Shown: one piece after another, positions 33,649 through 41,892 of the stretch | Position numbering within the stretch: position 1 is the stretch's first letter | Layout: each line of letters starts with the position of its first letter | Assembly (NCBI GenBank): GCA_050741915.1 | Contig: JBOGEX010000057.1 | Location: forward strand, 1-64,000 | Reading direction: 5' to 3' | From: JACCTH01 sp050741915 | GTDB lineage: Bacteria; Actinomycetota; Acidimicrobiia; Spongiisociales; ZC4RG35 | DNA: 64,000 nt | The notes under the pieces: model-generated | What the model saw: only the letters and a program-made list of their open reading frames with translations | What the model was told of the DNA's origin: nothing | Database searches by the model: none | Program-made: the position numbers and the translations under genes

Positions 33649-35073
33649 TCAGACGTCGTAGAAGAGGTAGAACTCGTAGGGGTGGGGGCGGAGACGAATG
33701 GCATCCACCTCGCGCGCCTGCTTGTACTCGATCCAGGTCGAGATGAGCTCCTCGGAGAACACACCACCGGAGAGAAGGAAGTCGTGGTCCGCTTCCAACG
33801 CCGCCAGCGCCTCGTCCAACGAACCCGGCACCGAAGGAAGGTTGCGCAACTCCTCAGGGGGCAGGTCGTAGATGTCCTTGTCCACCGGGTCGAGCGGTTC
33901 GATCCGGTTCTGCACGCCGTCGAGGCCAGCCAGAAGCATGGCCGAGAAGGCCAGGTACGGGTTGCAGCTTGGATCCGGGCAGCGGAACTCGAGACGCTTG
34001 GCGGCAGGCTTCTGGCTGTATTGCGGGATGCGGATGGCGGCCGAGCGGTTACGGGACGAATAGACCAGGTTGACCGGGGCCTCGTAGCCCGGCACCAGCC
34101 GCCGGTAGGAGTTGGTGGTGGGGGCGGCGAACGCCAGGACCGAGGGAGCATGCTTGAGTAGTCCACCGATGTACCACCGGGCCATGTCCGACAGCCCCGC
34201 ATACCCCGCCTCGTCGTAGAACAAGGGCTTTCCATCCGACCAGAGCGATTGGTGGGTGTGCATCCCTGAGCCGTTGTCCTCGAAGATCGGCTTGGGCATG
34301 AAAGTCACGCTCTTCCCGTGGGCCCAAGCGACGCTTTTCACGATGTACTTGTAGAGAGTCACCTTGTCGGCCATCCGTAGCAAGGTGTCATAGCGCATGT
34401 CGATTTCGGCTTGCCCGGCAGTGCCAACCTCGTGGTGCTGCACCTCGATCTCGATCCCCGCCGTCTCCAATGACGCCGTCATCTCCGACCGGAGATCCTG
34501 GAAATGGTCGGTGGGGGGGACCGGGAAGTACCCCTCCTTGTATCGAGGCTTGTAGCCGAGGTTCCCGCCCGGCTCTTCCCGACCGGAGTTCCAGGCTCCT
34601 TCTTCCGAGTCGACGAAGTAATAGGCCGAGTGCTGGTTCTGACCGAAGCGAGCCGAGTCGAAGATGTAGAACTCGGCCTCGGGGCCCCAGTAGGAGGTTT
34701 CGGCGATGCCGGTCGAGGTGAGATAGGCCTCGGCCTTCTTGGCGACGTAACGAGGGTCGCGATCGTAAGGCTCGCCGGTCAGGGGGTCATGGACGAAGCA
34801 ATAGAGGAGGAGAGTCTTCCGGCTGCGAAAGGGATCGTCGACAGCCGAACTGGGGTCGGGGATGAGGAGCATGTCTGACTCCTGGATGGCCTGGAAACCC
34901 CGAATCGAGGAGCCGTCGAAGCCGTACCCCTCTTCGAACCCGTCTTCGGTCAATTGCTTGATCGGGATAGTGAAGTGCTGCACCTGACCCGGCAGGTCGC
35001 AGAAACGAAGGTCGACGAACTCGTACTCCCCGTCCTTGGCCATCTTCAAAACATCCGCCGGCGAATTCGCCAT
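33649..35073 (-). CDS. glnA: Glutamine synthetase type I
   Basis: Makes glutamine from glutamate, ammonia and ATP. Motifs: EFVDLRFCDLPGQVQHFTIP, the catalytic Glu region YWGPEAEFYIFDSARF, EVGTAGQAEIDMRYDTL, PIFEDNGSGMHTHQSLW, RLVPGYEAPVNLVYSSRNRS and the segment DIYDLPPEE that carries the adenylylation Tyr in GlnA-beta enzymes. Length 474 aa is normal. ATG 35073 is preceded by AAGGAG at good spacing. A GlnR-type box array lies 56-93 nt upstream, indicating nitrogen control. It is divergent from purA. Confidence 0.96.
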   Translation of the reverse strand: MANSPADVLKMAKDGEYEFVDLRFCDLPGQVQHFTIPIKQLTEDGFEEGYGFDGSSIRGFQAIQESDMLLIPDPSSAVDDPFRSRKTLLLYCFVHDPLTGEPYDRDPRYVAKKAEAYLTSTGIAETSYWGPEAEFYIFDSARFGQNQHSAYYFVDSEEGAWNSGREEPGGNLGYKPRYKEGYFPVPPTDHFQDLRSEMTASLETAGIEIEVQHHEVGTAGQAEIDMRYDTLLRMADKVTLYKYIVKSVAWAHGKSVTFMPKPIFEDNGSGMHTHQSLWSDGKPLFYDEAGYAGLSDMARWYIGGLLKHAPSVLAFAAPTTNSYRRLVPGYEAPVNLVYSSRNRSAAIRIPQYSQKPAAKRLEFRCPDPSCNPYLAFSAMLLAGLDGVQNRIEPLDPVDKDIYDLPPEELRNLPSVPGSLDEALAALEADHDFLLSGGVFSEELISTWIEYKQAREVDAIRLRPHPYEFYLFYDV

Positions 35074-35128
35074 GCAGCTCACTCCTTACTTCCGGTGCTA
35101 GTGGACCGGGCATTGTGCCGGAATAGGA

Positions 35129-35166
35129 GTTTCTTCGCCGTTGCTCGATTGTTACGACTTTGTTAA
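35129..35166 (-). promoter_or_regulatory. GlnR-type operator: four boxes at 11-bp spacing upstream of glnA
   Basis: Read toward glnA the boxes are TTAAC-N6-GTAAC-N6-GCAAC-N6-GAAAC. The actinobacterial GlnR consensus is repeated gTnAC/GaAAC half-sites separated by 6 nt, and its best-known target is glnA. The match in both sequence and spacing is strong. The rest of the 191-nt glnA-purA gap shows a weak purA -10 box and nothing else recognised. Confidence 0.7.
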
Positions 35167-35251
35167 AGGGGCCGAGAAGGCGTTCTACGCGCCGGAACCG
35201 GCCATTTGTGGTCGCTCTAGCCGATAAGAACGGGAATGGCTGTGGTCGGGG

Positions 35252-35257
35252 TAGCGT
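35252..35257 (+). promoter_or_regulatory. Probable -10 box (TAGCGT) of purA, leaderless type
   Basis: The box ends 7 nt before ATG 35265, so transcription would begin at or next to the start codon. The same layout precedes purB, purC and purF. Confidence 0.4.
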
Positions 35258-35264
35258 CCCTGCC

Positions 35265-36536
35265 ATGCCCGCCACGATTGTGCTTGGCGCCCAGTGGGGA
35301 GATGAGGGCAAGGGGCGAGTCACCGACTATTTCGCCGAGACTTCGGACTATGTGGTCCGCTATCAGGGCGGCAACAACGCCGGACACACAATCGTAGTGG
35401 GTGACCAGCGCATGGCCCTCTCCCTGATTCCGTCGGGAGTCCTCTACTCCACCTGCACTCCGGTGATCGGGTCGGGATGCGTGATTGATCCGAAGGTCCT
35501 GATCGAGGAGATGGACATGCTCTCGGCTCGTGGCATCGATCCCGGGCGGTTGCGCATCTCCACCAACGCCCACCTCATCATGCCCTATCACCGCAAGCTC
35601 GATTCGGTGATGGAGCGCTACCTCGGCCGCAACCAGATCGGGACCACCAAACGCGGCATCGGCCCTGCCTACACCGACAAGTTCTCCCGCACCGGGATCA
35701 GGGTTCAGGATCTCTTCGATCCGGCCATTTTTCATCAGAAGGTCGAGGCCGCCCTCGACGACAAGAACCGCATCCTGACCAGGGTCTACAACCAGCTGGC
35801 TATGAAGCCGCGGGAGATCTCCGACGACTACCTCGAGCTGGCACCCCAACTACTCCCCCATGTAGCGGACACTTCCCTACTGCTCTGGCAGGCGCTGGAA
35901 AACGGACAGTCGGTTCTCCTCGAAGGTGCTCAGGGAACGATGCTCGATATCGACCATGGCACCTACCCCTTCGTCACCTCCTCCAACCCCACGTCGGGCG
36001 GTGCGCTGGTGGGCGTGGGGATCGGTCCCGCCACTATCGGAGAGGTGATCGGAGTCGCCAAGGCCTACATCTCCCGGGTGGGGACGGGACCATTCCCGAC
36101 CGAGCTCACCGACGAGACTGGCGAGCGGTTGATCGAGATCGGAGGGGAATACGGCACCGTCACCGGGCGCAAGCGCCGCTGCGGTTGGCTCGATCTTGTC
36201 GCTCTGCGGTACGCCGTTCGGGTCAATGGGATCACCAAGCTCTTCATCACCAAGCTCGATGTGCTTTCTCACTTTGAGTCGATCAAGATCGCGGTTGCCT
36301 ACCAATCGGGAGAAGAGGTTCACCGCCAGTTTCCACGCCAGCACCGAGTGCTCTACGAATGCACCCCCGTCTACGAGGCTTTCGAGGGGTGGGGCGAAGA
36401 CATCTCCGGGATCAGGAGTCTTGGTGATCTTCCCGGGCAAGTGAGGAAGTACCTCGACTTCATCGCCAACCAGACCGGGACCCCGATTGGTTGGGTGTCG
36501 GTTGGGCCCGAGCGGAGCCAGCTCATCGAGATATGA
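35265..36536 (+). CDS. purA: Adenylosuccinate synthetase
   Basis: GTP-dependent first step from IMP to AMP. The start VLGAQWGDEGKGRVTDYF is the IMP-binding/GDEGKGK loop, followed by YQGGNNAGHTIVVGDQ, GTTKRGIGPAYTDKFSR, EGAQGTMLDIDHGTYPFVTSS, GVAKAYISRVGTGPFPTEL and TGRKRRCGWLDLVALRYA. Normal length, 423 aa. The ATG at 35265 starts the conserved domain; upstream in-frame sequence is non-coding. It overlaps purD by 4 nt (ATGA). Confidence 0.97.
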   Translation: MPATIVLGAQWGDEGKGRVTDYFAETSDYVVRYQGGNNAGHTIVVGDQRMALSLIPSGVLYSTCTPVIGSGCVIDPKVLIEEMDMLSARGIDPGRLRISTNAHLIMPYHRKLDSVMERYLGRNQIGTTKRGIGPAYTDKFSRTGIRVQDLFDPAIFHQKVEAALDDKNRILTRVYNQLAMKPREISDDYLELAPQLLPHVADTSLLLWQALENGQSVLLEGAQGTMLDIDHGTYPFVTSSNPTSGGALVGVGIGPATIGEVIGVAKAYISRVGTGPFPTELTDETGERLIEIGGEYGTVTGRKRRCGWLDLVALRYAVRVNGITKLFITKLDVLSHFESIKIAVAYQSGEEVHRQFPRQHRVLYECTPVYEAFEGWGEDISGIRSLGDLPGQVRKYLDFIANQTGTPIGWVSVGPERSQLIEI

Positions 36537-37783
36537 AGGTTCTTCTCATCGGATCGGGGGGACGAGAGCATGCTTTGGGGTGGAAGCTGGCCCGGAGTCC
36601 CCGCCTCCGCTCCCTGCTTTCGCTCCCCGGCAATCCCGGCCTCGCCGAGTTGGGACCGTGCCTGGAAGGAACCAATCCACTCGACGGTCCAGGTGTAGTC
36701 GAGGCCGCCAGACGCCAGCGGGTTGACCTCGTCGTCATCGGACCGGAAGCTCCCTTGGCGGCTGGCGTGACCGATCACCTTGTAGCCGCGGACATTCCCG
36801 TCTGGGGTCCCACCCAAGCCGCTGCCCAACTCGAGTCGTCGAAGGCGTTCGCCAAGAGAGTTATGGCGCGGGCAGGCGTTCCCACCGCCTCCTGGGGAGA
36901 GTTCACCGACCTTCACTCGGCGCTCGAATACCTCGAAACGCAGGCACCTCCCTACGTCGTCAAGGCAGATGGACTTGCCGCCGGCAAGGGAGTCCTGGTC
37001 GCCGACGATCAGAAGGAGGCCGCGGCCTGGGTCGGGCGCTGCCTTCGTGGCGACTTCGGCAAGGAGGCGGTTGTCATCGAAGAGTTCCTGTCCGGTCCCG
37101 AGGTCAGCGTCTTCGCTGTGTGCGCCGGCCGCGCGGCGGTAGCTCTCGACCCCGCTCGCGATTACAAGCGGCTCCGAGATGGCGACCGCGGACCGAACAC
37201 AGGAGGGATGGGTTCCTTCTCACCGGTCGGCGACCTCCCCGACCAACTGTTGTCATTTGCCACCCGCGACGTCTTCCGCCCGGTCCTCGAGGTGATGGAA
37301 GAGAAGGGCCACCCGTACTCAGGCTTTCTATACGCCGGATTGGTTCTCACCGAGAAGGGACCGACTGTCCTTGAGTTCAACTGCCGGCTGGGCGACCCGG
37401 AGACGCAGGTGGTACTGCCGCGTCTCGAAAACGACCTGCTCGACTTGATCGAGGATGGGTTGGATGAGCAACTGGCGACCACTGACCTGAGGTGGTCGGC
37501 TGAGGCCTTCGTCAATGTGGTCGTGGCATCCCCGGGTTACCCCGATGCGCCCCGCAACGGGATTCCAATTCGTACCGGCACGTTTCCGGCCGACACCCTT
37601 CTCTTTCACGCGGGCACCACTTACTCCGGGGACCACCTGGTCTCGGGAGGCGGCCGCGTCCTCAACGTGGTCGGTAAGGGTTCGACTGTGTCTTCTGCCC
37701 GGGCCGCCGCCTATGAGGCACTCGACCAGATCGAATTCCCCGGTGCGCAGTTCCGGACCGACATCGCCGCCTCGATAGGGTGA
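36533..37783 (+). CDS. purD: Phosphoribosylamine--glycine ligase
   Basis: ATP-grasp enzyme for step two of purine synthesis. The N-terminus KVLLIGSGGREHALGWKLA is diagnostic; also FAKRVMARAGVPTASWGEF, PYVVKADGLAAGKGVLVAD, EEFLSGPEVSVFAVC, DGDRGPNTGGMGSFSPV and LEFNCRLGDPETQVVLPRL. It overlaps the purA stop by 4 nt and is followed 4 nt later by purE, so the three are translated together. Confidence 0.97.
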   Translation: MKVLLIGSGGREHALGWKLARSPRLRSLLSLPGNPGLAELGPCLEGTNPLDGPGVVEAARRQRVDLVVIGPEAPLAAGVTDHLVAADIPVWGPTQAAAQLESSKAFAKRVMARAGVPTASWGEFTDLHSALEYLETQAPPYVVKADGLAAGKGVLVADDQKEAAAWVGRCLRGDFGKEAVVIEEFLSGPEVSVFAVCAGRAAVALDPARDYKRLRDGDRGPNTGGMGSFSPVGDLPDQLLSFATRDVFRPVLEVMEEKGHPYSGFLYAGLVLTEKGPTVLEFNCRLGDPETQVVLPRLENDLLDLIEDGLDEQLATTDLRWSAEAFVNVVVASPGYPDAPRNGIPIRTGTFPADTLLFHAGTTYSGDHLVSGGGRVLNVVGKGSTVSSARAAAYEALDQIEFPGAQFRTDIAASIG

Positions 37784-37787
37784 GCCG

Positions 37788-38246
37788 ATGAAGGTGGCGA
37801 TCGTCATGGGTTCGGGATCCGATCGCCCGGTCATGGAAAAGGCCGGACAAATGCTCGATCGATTCGGTATCGAATCCGAGACCCGAGTTCTCTCCGCCCA
37901 CAAGACACCGGACGACGCCGTCGCCTTCGCCACGAGCGCGGCGGCCAGCGGGTTCAAGGTGATCATCGCCGGCGCCGGGAAAGCGGCTCACCTCGCCGGG
38001 GTGATGGCGGCCCAATCGCTCCTGCCCGTCATCGGCGTGCCCTTGAACGCTTCGCTCGATGGTCTCGACTCCCTCCTCTCCACGGTGCAGATGCCGACCG
38101 GGATCCCGGTGGCGACCGTGGCGGTCGACGGCGCGGTCAACGCCGCGCTCTTGGCCGTGGCGATCCTGGCGATCGATAAGCCCGAGCTGACCAGGCGCCT
38201 GGCCGATTACCGGGCACAGTTGGCCACCGACACGCTGGCCGGCTAA
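37788..38246 (+). CDS. purE: N5-carboxyaminoimidazole ribonucleotide mutase
   Basis: Class I PurE (152 aa), which converts N5-CAIR to CAIR. Motifs: VAIVMGSGSDRPVMEKAGQ, VLSAHKTPDDAVAFA with the catalytic His, IIAGAGKAAHLAGVMAAQS and LPVIGVPLNASLDGLDSLLS. Class I enzymes normally need PurK, which is not in this window. It begins 4 nt after purD and its end overlaps the convergent lipoprotein gene by 4 nt. Confidence 0.95.
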   Translation: MKVAIVMGSGSDRPVMEKAGQMLDRFGIESETRVLSAHKTPDDAVAFATSAAASGFKVIIAGAGKAAHLAGVMAAQSLLPVIGVPLNASLDGLDSLLSTVQMPTGIPVATVAVDGAVNAALLAVAILAIDKPELTRRLADYRAQLATDTLAG

Positions 38247-39331
38247 GGCGTCACCGTTCGAATCACCACCAGCCGGTCGGCGGCCGACTCTGCCCCCCAG
38301 ACCTCGCCCGGTCGCCCCAGCATCTGGCGAACATTGGCTGGGCTGGCGTCCGAGAGAAAGCTCTCAAAGATCTCCGTCATCGGGTCAAAACGGACGATGG
38401 CGTTGGCGCCAAAGTCGGTGAGCCACACCGCGTCGATCTCGTCGACAAAAACCGAATATGCCTGCGGGGCGTCGCCTGGCAGACGCCATTCAGTCCAAGT
38501 CGAGGTCTTCGGGTCATAGACACCGACCTGACCGGCGTTCCACTCACTCACCCAAAGACGGCCGGCGGAATCGGACCAAACCCTGCGAAGCCCGGCGCCC
38601 GGCGTCGGCGGATCGATCACCGTGACGGCGCCACTAGCTCGATCAATTGCGCCTAGGTAGCTGCCGGCGAGGGAACTGAAATAGATCTCGCCCTCGGGCG
38701 TGGCGGTGATGCCGTATGGCCCCGGCCCGCGTGGGGCAGGAAAGGTTTCGATCGCGCCGCGGGCGAGATCGAGTCGGCCGTACCACCCTGCTTGTCCGGT
38801 GAACCACAACGTCCCCTCGCCGTCGAACGCGGCAGTGTTGAGATTGGCATCGGGGGCCTCGGCCGGCAATGGGAAGGTGTCAATCGCGAAGGACTCCGGG
38901 TCGACGCGCACGATGGCGTTGAGACCGCCATCCGTAATCCACGGTTGACCAGCAGGTCCGACGATCACACCGTGTGGGGCGGAACCGGGTCCGAGTTCGA
39001 TCTCTTCTGTTTCACCGCTTTCAGGATCCAACCAACCAAGGGCGCCCCGGCGCTGGGCGGTATACCAGATGCCGCCATCAACTGCCGGAGCGACATCGTG
39101 TGGCCTGGAGCCGGCGGGCACGGGATAGGCATCGAGGACGAACTGTGCTGGCGCCGCGGGCGCGCTCGTCGACGGAGTCTCGGTGGAGGTAGTTCCGGAC
39201 TCAGCCACCGTGACTGTCGTTGGTGCGGAGAGGGTGGTCGGAGGAAGGACGGTGGAGGACGGAGGAGACAAAGACGAACATGCCAGAACCATGAACGCGC
39301 TGACAATGGATGCCCGACTTCTGCCCTTCAA
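38243..39331 (-). CDS. Lipoprotein with Vgb/streptogramin-lyase-like beta-propeller
   Basis: A lipobox (VSAFMVLACSS) and a Thr/Ser/Pro linker precede ~280 residues of repeated propeller blades: SRPHDVAPAVDGGIWYTAQ, PHGVIVGPAGQPWITDGG, NLNTAAFDGEGTLWFTGQ, PYGITATPEGEIYFSS, RRVWSDSAGRLWVSEWNAG and YSVFVDEIDAVWLTDFGANA. These match the virginiamycin B lyase-like fold; in this setting it is more likely a surface binding protein than an antibiotic-inactivating enzyme. TTG 39331 overlaps the stop of the YcaQ-like gene (TTGA), but an upstream start at 39394 cannot be excluded. Confidence 0.7.
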   Translation of the reverse strand: MKGRSRASIVSAFMVLACSSLSPPSSTVLPPTTLSAPTTVTVAESGTTSTETPSTSAPAAPAQFVLDAYPVPAGSRPHDVAPAVDGGIWYTAQRRGALGWLDPESGETEEIELGPGSAPHGVIVGPAGQPWITDGGLNAIVRVDPESFAIDTFPLPAEAPDANLNTAAFDGEGTLWFTGQAGWYGRLDLARGAIETFPAPRGPGPYGITATPEGEIYFSSLAGSYLGAIDRASGAVTVIDPPTPGAGLRRVWSDSAGRLWVSEWNAGQVGVYDPKTSTWTEWRLPGDAPQAYSVFVDEIDAVWLTDFGANAIVRFDPMTEIFESFLSDASPANVRQMLGRPGEVWGAESAADRLVVIRTVTP

Positions 39332-40497
39332 CTTGCCAGCGCTCCCGCCAGATCCCCCTTTGGCTCGGCGATAACGTCCTCCAGCTCTAGCCATTCGGCC
39401 ATTGCTCCCAGCTCCACCCGGATCCGCGCGGCAAGCGAATGAGGGTCGACCCCAGGCTCCACGTAAGCCCCGCGCACGAGCAGAGCCGACTTGCTGCGGT
39501 CGGCTTTGAGATCAAGGCGCCCAACCAAATCATTGTCAATGAGAACCGGAAACACGTAGTAACCAAACGTACGCTTGGGGGCAGGGGTATAGATCTCGAT
39601 GCGGTAGTGAAAATCGAATAGTCGCTCGGTCCGGGGTCGGAACCAGATCAAAGGGTCGAATGGACAAAGAAAGGCGACCGCCTCGATCTTCCGAGGCACA
39701 GAGGCCGCCGGGTCAAGGTAGGCCTTCTCGGTCCAACCCTCGACCTCGACTTCGACCGCCTCGCCTGCTGCTACTAGCTCCTTTAGCAACGGCAAGCACG
39801 GTTTGTTGGCCTGGCGGAAATAGTCGGTGAGATCCGAGAAGGTGGCGACACCCTGATGGCGCAGGGCGCGACGGAGTAACTCCTTGCGCTGTTCGCCCTC
39901 CGGCAGATCCCTCGCCAGAACATCTGCGGGGATGACTCTTTCGACGAGGTCGTAGTGGCGAACGAAGTTGACCCGGGTGGGGACCCCGAGCTTTCCACGC
40001 AGGAAGAGGCCCTCCAGGGCAGTCTTGGCTGGCGACCACTCCCACCACGGTCCGAGTCCGGTCTCGTGGGCATCAAGATCCGAGGGCCGAGTCGGACCGT
40101 TCTGGCGGATCTGGGTCAGGACCCTTTCGATCCCACCCGGGTTCTCTTGGCTCCATCGTTCGAGGAAGTGCCAGCCCGACACCATTCGATGCCGATAGAG
40201 GGGCCAATCCTCCTTAGGAATGATGGCTGCCATATGTGCCCAGTATTCAGCGAGCTCCGCCTTCGGCCCCCACGTCATCTCGTCGAGCAGCGACATCGGA
40301 TAGTTGCCGAGTCGGGCAAACATAGGGAGGTAGTGGGCGCGGGTCACGACGTTGACCGAGTCGATCTGAAGTACGCCTATACGCTTCAGGACCCGGCGAA
40401 TGTGCTGGCGAGTAATTCGTCCCTGGGGCCTCGGATCGGCAAAGCCCTGGGCAGCGAGGGCGACACGGCGAGCTTGAGAAAGAGAGAGCCGCCGCAT
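39328..40497 (-). CDS. YcaQ/AlkZ-like winged-helix DNA glycosylase family protein
   Basis: The 389-residue protein has the family entry LSQARRVALAAQGF, the QxD motif in VLQIDSVNVVTRAHYLPMFARLG, ELAEYWAHMAAIIP, WPLYRHRM, and the C-terminal LCPFDPLIWFRPRTERLFDF and KRTFGYYVFPVLIDNDLVGRLD. Members of this family unhook interstrand crosslinks or remove bulky alkyl bases; the QxD form is that of E. coli YcaQ. The start ATG 40497 is chosen because the conserved domain begins there. It is divergent from purB, with a palindromic repeat in the 84-nt gap, and is followed by the propeller lipoprotein. Confidence 0.85.
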   Translation of the reverse strand: MRRLSLSQARRVALAAQGFADPRPQGRITRQHIRRVLKRIGVLQIDSVNVVTRAHYLPMFARLGNYPMSLLDEMTWGPKAELAEYWAHMAAIIPKEDWPLYRHRMVSGWHFLERWSQENPGGIERVLTQIRQNGPTRPSDLDAHETGLGPWWEWSPAKTALEGLFLRGKLGVPTRVNFVRHYDLVERVIPADVLARDLPEGEQRKELLRRALRHQGVATFSDLTDYFRQANKPCLPLLKELVAAGEAVEVEVEGWTEKAYLDPAASVPRKIEAVAFLCPFDPLIWFRPRTERLFDFHYRIEIYTPAPKRTFGYYVFPVLIDNDLVGRLDLKADRSKSALLVRGAYVEPGVDPHSLAARIRVELGAMAEWLELEDVIAEPKGDLAGALAS

Positions 40498-40526
40498 GGG
40501 GAGGGTGAGGGTAGGCGGCGACGTTC

Positions 40527-40566
40527 TGCGCGGATTTTCTCGGCTTATGGCGCGAAAAATCCGGCC
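40527..40566. repeat. Palindromic repeat, family C copy 1 (GCGCGGATTTT...AAAATCC)
   Basis: GCGCGGATTTT and AAAAATCCGGCC flank a ~17-nt centre containing TTATGGCGCG. The second copy, at 59589-59629, matches it in reverse orientation including the centre. It overlaps where the -35 region of purB would fall. Confidence 0.65.
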
Positions 40567-40569
40567 AGG

Positions 40570-40575
40570 TACCCT
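40570..40575 (+). promoter_or_regulatory. Probable -10 box (TACCCT) of purB, leaderless type
   Basis: It ends 6 nt before GTG 40582, which would place transcription start at the GTG. This layout supports the GTG as the true start. Confidence 0.4.
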
Positions 40576-40581
40576 CACGCC

Positions 40582-41892
40582 GTGATAGGCCGCTACTCGC
40601 TGCCCGCCATGGCGACCATCTGGTCCGAAACCCATCGCCTCGAGGTGTGGCACAAGGTCGAGTTGCTGGCGCTCGAGGGATGGGCGAAGTTGGGCGTGGC
40701 ACCAGTCGAAGCGGTGGAGAGTTTGCGCGAGGCGCAAGTCCCCTCGCCGGAAGAGGTAGCTGAGCGCGAGAAAGTGACCGACCACGATCTCGCCGCCTTC
40801 GTCGATCTCCTTTCTGACCGGGTCGGAGCCGGTGGGGAATGGATCCATTTCGGACTCACTTCTTCCGATGTTCTCGACACCGCCGGGGGCGCCATCCTCA
40901 CCGAGGCTGCTCGACTCCTCCTTGACGGAATCGGCCAACTTTTCGACACTGCTCGCCGGATGGCTCTGGCCGAAAGGGACACCCCGATGATCGGTCGGAC
41001 CCACGGCATCTGGGCTGAACCCACATCCTTCGGTCTCAAGATCGCCAGCTGGGCCTTCGAGCTGGCGCGGGATCACGAACGCATGGCCGCCGCCGAGGAA
41101 GCAGTGGGGGTGGGAAAGATCTCGGGGGCGGTGGGAACCTACGCCCACGCCCCACCCGAGATCGAGGAGTACGTTTGTCAATCCCTCGGCCTCTCGTCGG
41201 AGCCGGCGTCGTCGCAAGTGACCGCACGTGACCGGCACGCCCAGTACCTGGGCGTCATCGCTCTCACCGGCGCCACCCTGGAACGGATCGCGACTGAGAT
41301 CCGCCACCTGCAACGTTCTGAGGTGGGTGAGGTGAGGGAACCCTTTCGCGCCGGGCAGAAGGGCTCATCGGCAATGCCCCACAAACGCAACCCCATCGTG
41401 TCCGAGCGCATCACCGGCATGGCCCGCCTGCTCCGAGGCTTTGCTCAGACCGGGCTCGAGAACGTGGCCCTCTGGCACGAACGTGACATCAGCCATTCCT
41501 CGGCGGAAAGAGTTGCCCTCCCCGACGCCAGTCTGCTCCTCCACTACATGCTCTCGAAGATGAACGACCTCCTCGAAGGCTTGCTAGTCGATCGCGAGCG
41601 GATGAAGGCCAATCTCGATGCCTCCCACGGTCTCGTCTACAGCCAGGCAGTGCTGTTGGCCTTGGTCGAGGCGGGCCTCCAACGCGACGAGGCCTATCGG
41701 ATCGTGCAGGAGAACGCTCTGCGCAGCTGGGACGAAGGGAGCGAGCTTTATCGGCTCCTGGCCGACGATCGGCGGGTCATCCTCGCTCCCGAGCGACTCC
41801 GCCAGTGCTTCCGACCGGAGGCCTTCCTGAGGCACAGCGGAGCTGTCTTCGAGCGACTGGCAGCCGTCAACTTGTCCGATCAAAGGACTTGA
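40582..41892 (+). CDS. purB: Adenylosuccinate lyase
   Basis: Fumarase-superfamily enzyme acting twice in purine synthesis (SAICAR to AICAR, adenylosuccinate to AMP). The start IGRYSLPAMATIWSETHRL is the usual PurB N-terminus; further motifs are WIHFGLTSSDVLDTAGG, MIGRTHGIWAEPTSFGLKI, VGTYAHAPPEIEEYV and the signature loop GSSAMPHKRNPIVSERITG. Length 436 aa is normal. The longer open frame upstream overlaps the divergent YcaQ-like gene and is a shadow. The stop overlaps the antiporter start (TGATG). Confidence 0.95.
   Translation: MIGRYSLPAMATIWSETHRLEVWHKVELLALEGWAKLGVAPVEAVESLREAQVPSPEEVAEREKVTDHDLAAFVDLLSDRVGAGGEWIHFGLTSSDVLDTAGGAILTEAARLLLDGIGQLFDTARRMALAERDTPMIGRTHGIWAEPTSFGLKIASWAFELARDHERMAAAEEAVGVGKISGAVGTYAHAPPEIEEYVCQSLGLSSEPASSQVTARDRHAQYLGVIALTGATLERIATEIRHLQRSEVGEVREPFRAGQKGSSAMPHKRNPIVSERITGMARLLRGFAQTGLENVALWHERDISHSSAERVALPDASLLLHYMLSKMNDLLEGLLVDRERMKANLDASHGLVYSQAVLLALVEAGLQRDEAYRIVQENALRSWDEGSELYRLLADDRRVILAPERLRQCFRPEAFLRHSGAVFERLAAVNLSDQRT

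Noticed and set aside
33600..34161. Plus-strand ORF continuing from the acetyltransferase into glnA
   Set aside because: Antisense to glnA, and homology stops near 33540.
40498..41313. Minus-strand extension of the YcaQ-like ORF over purB
   Set aside because: Family homology begins at the ATG 40497 and the upstream part is antisense to purB.
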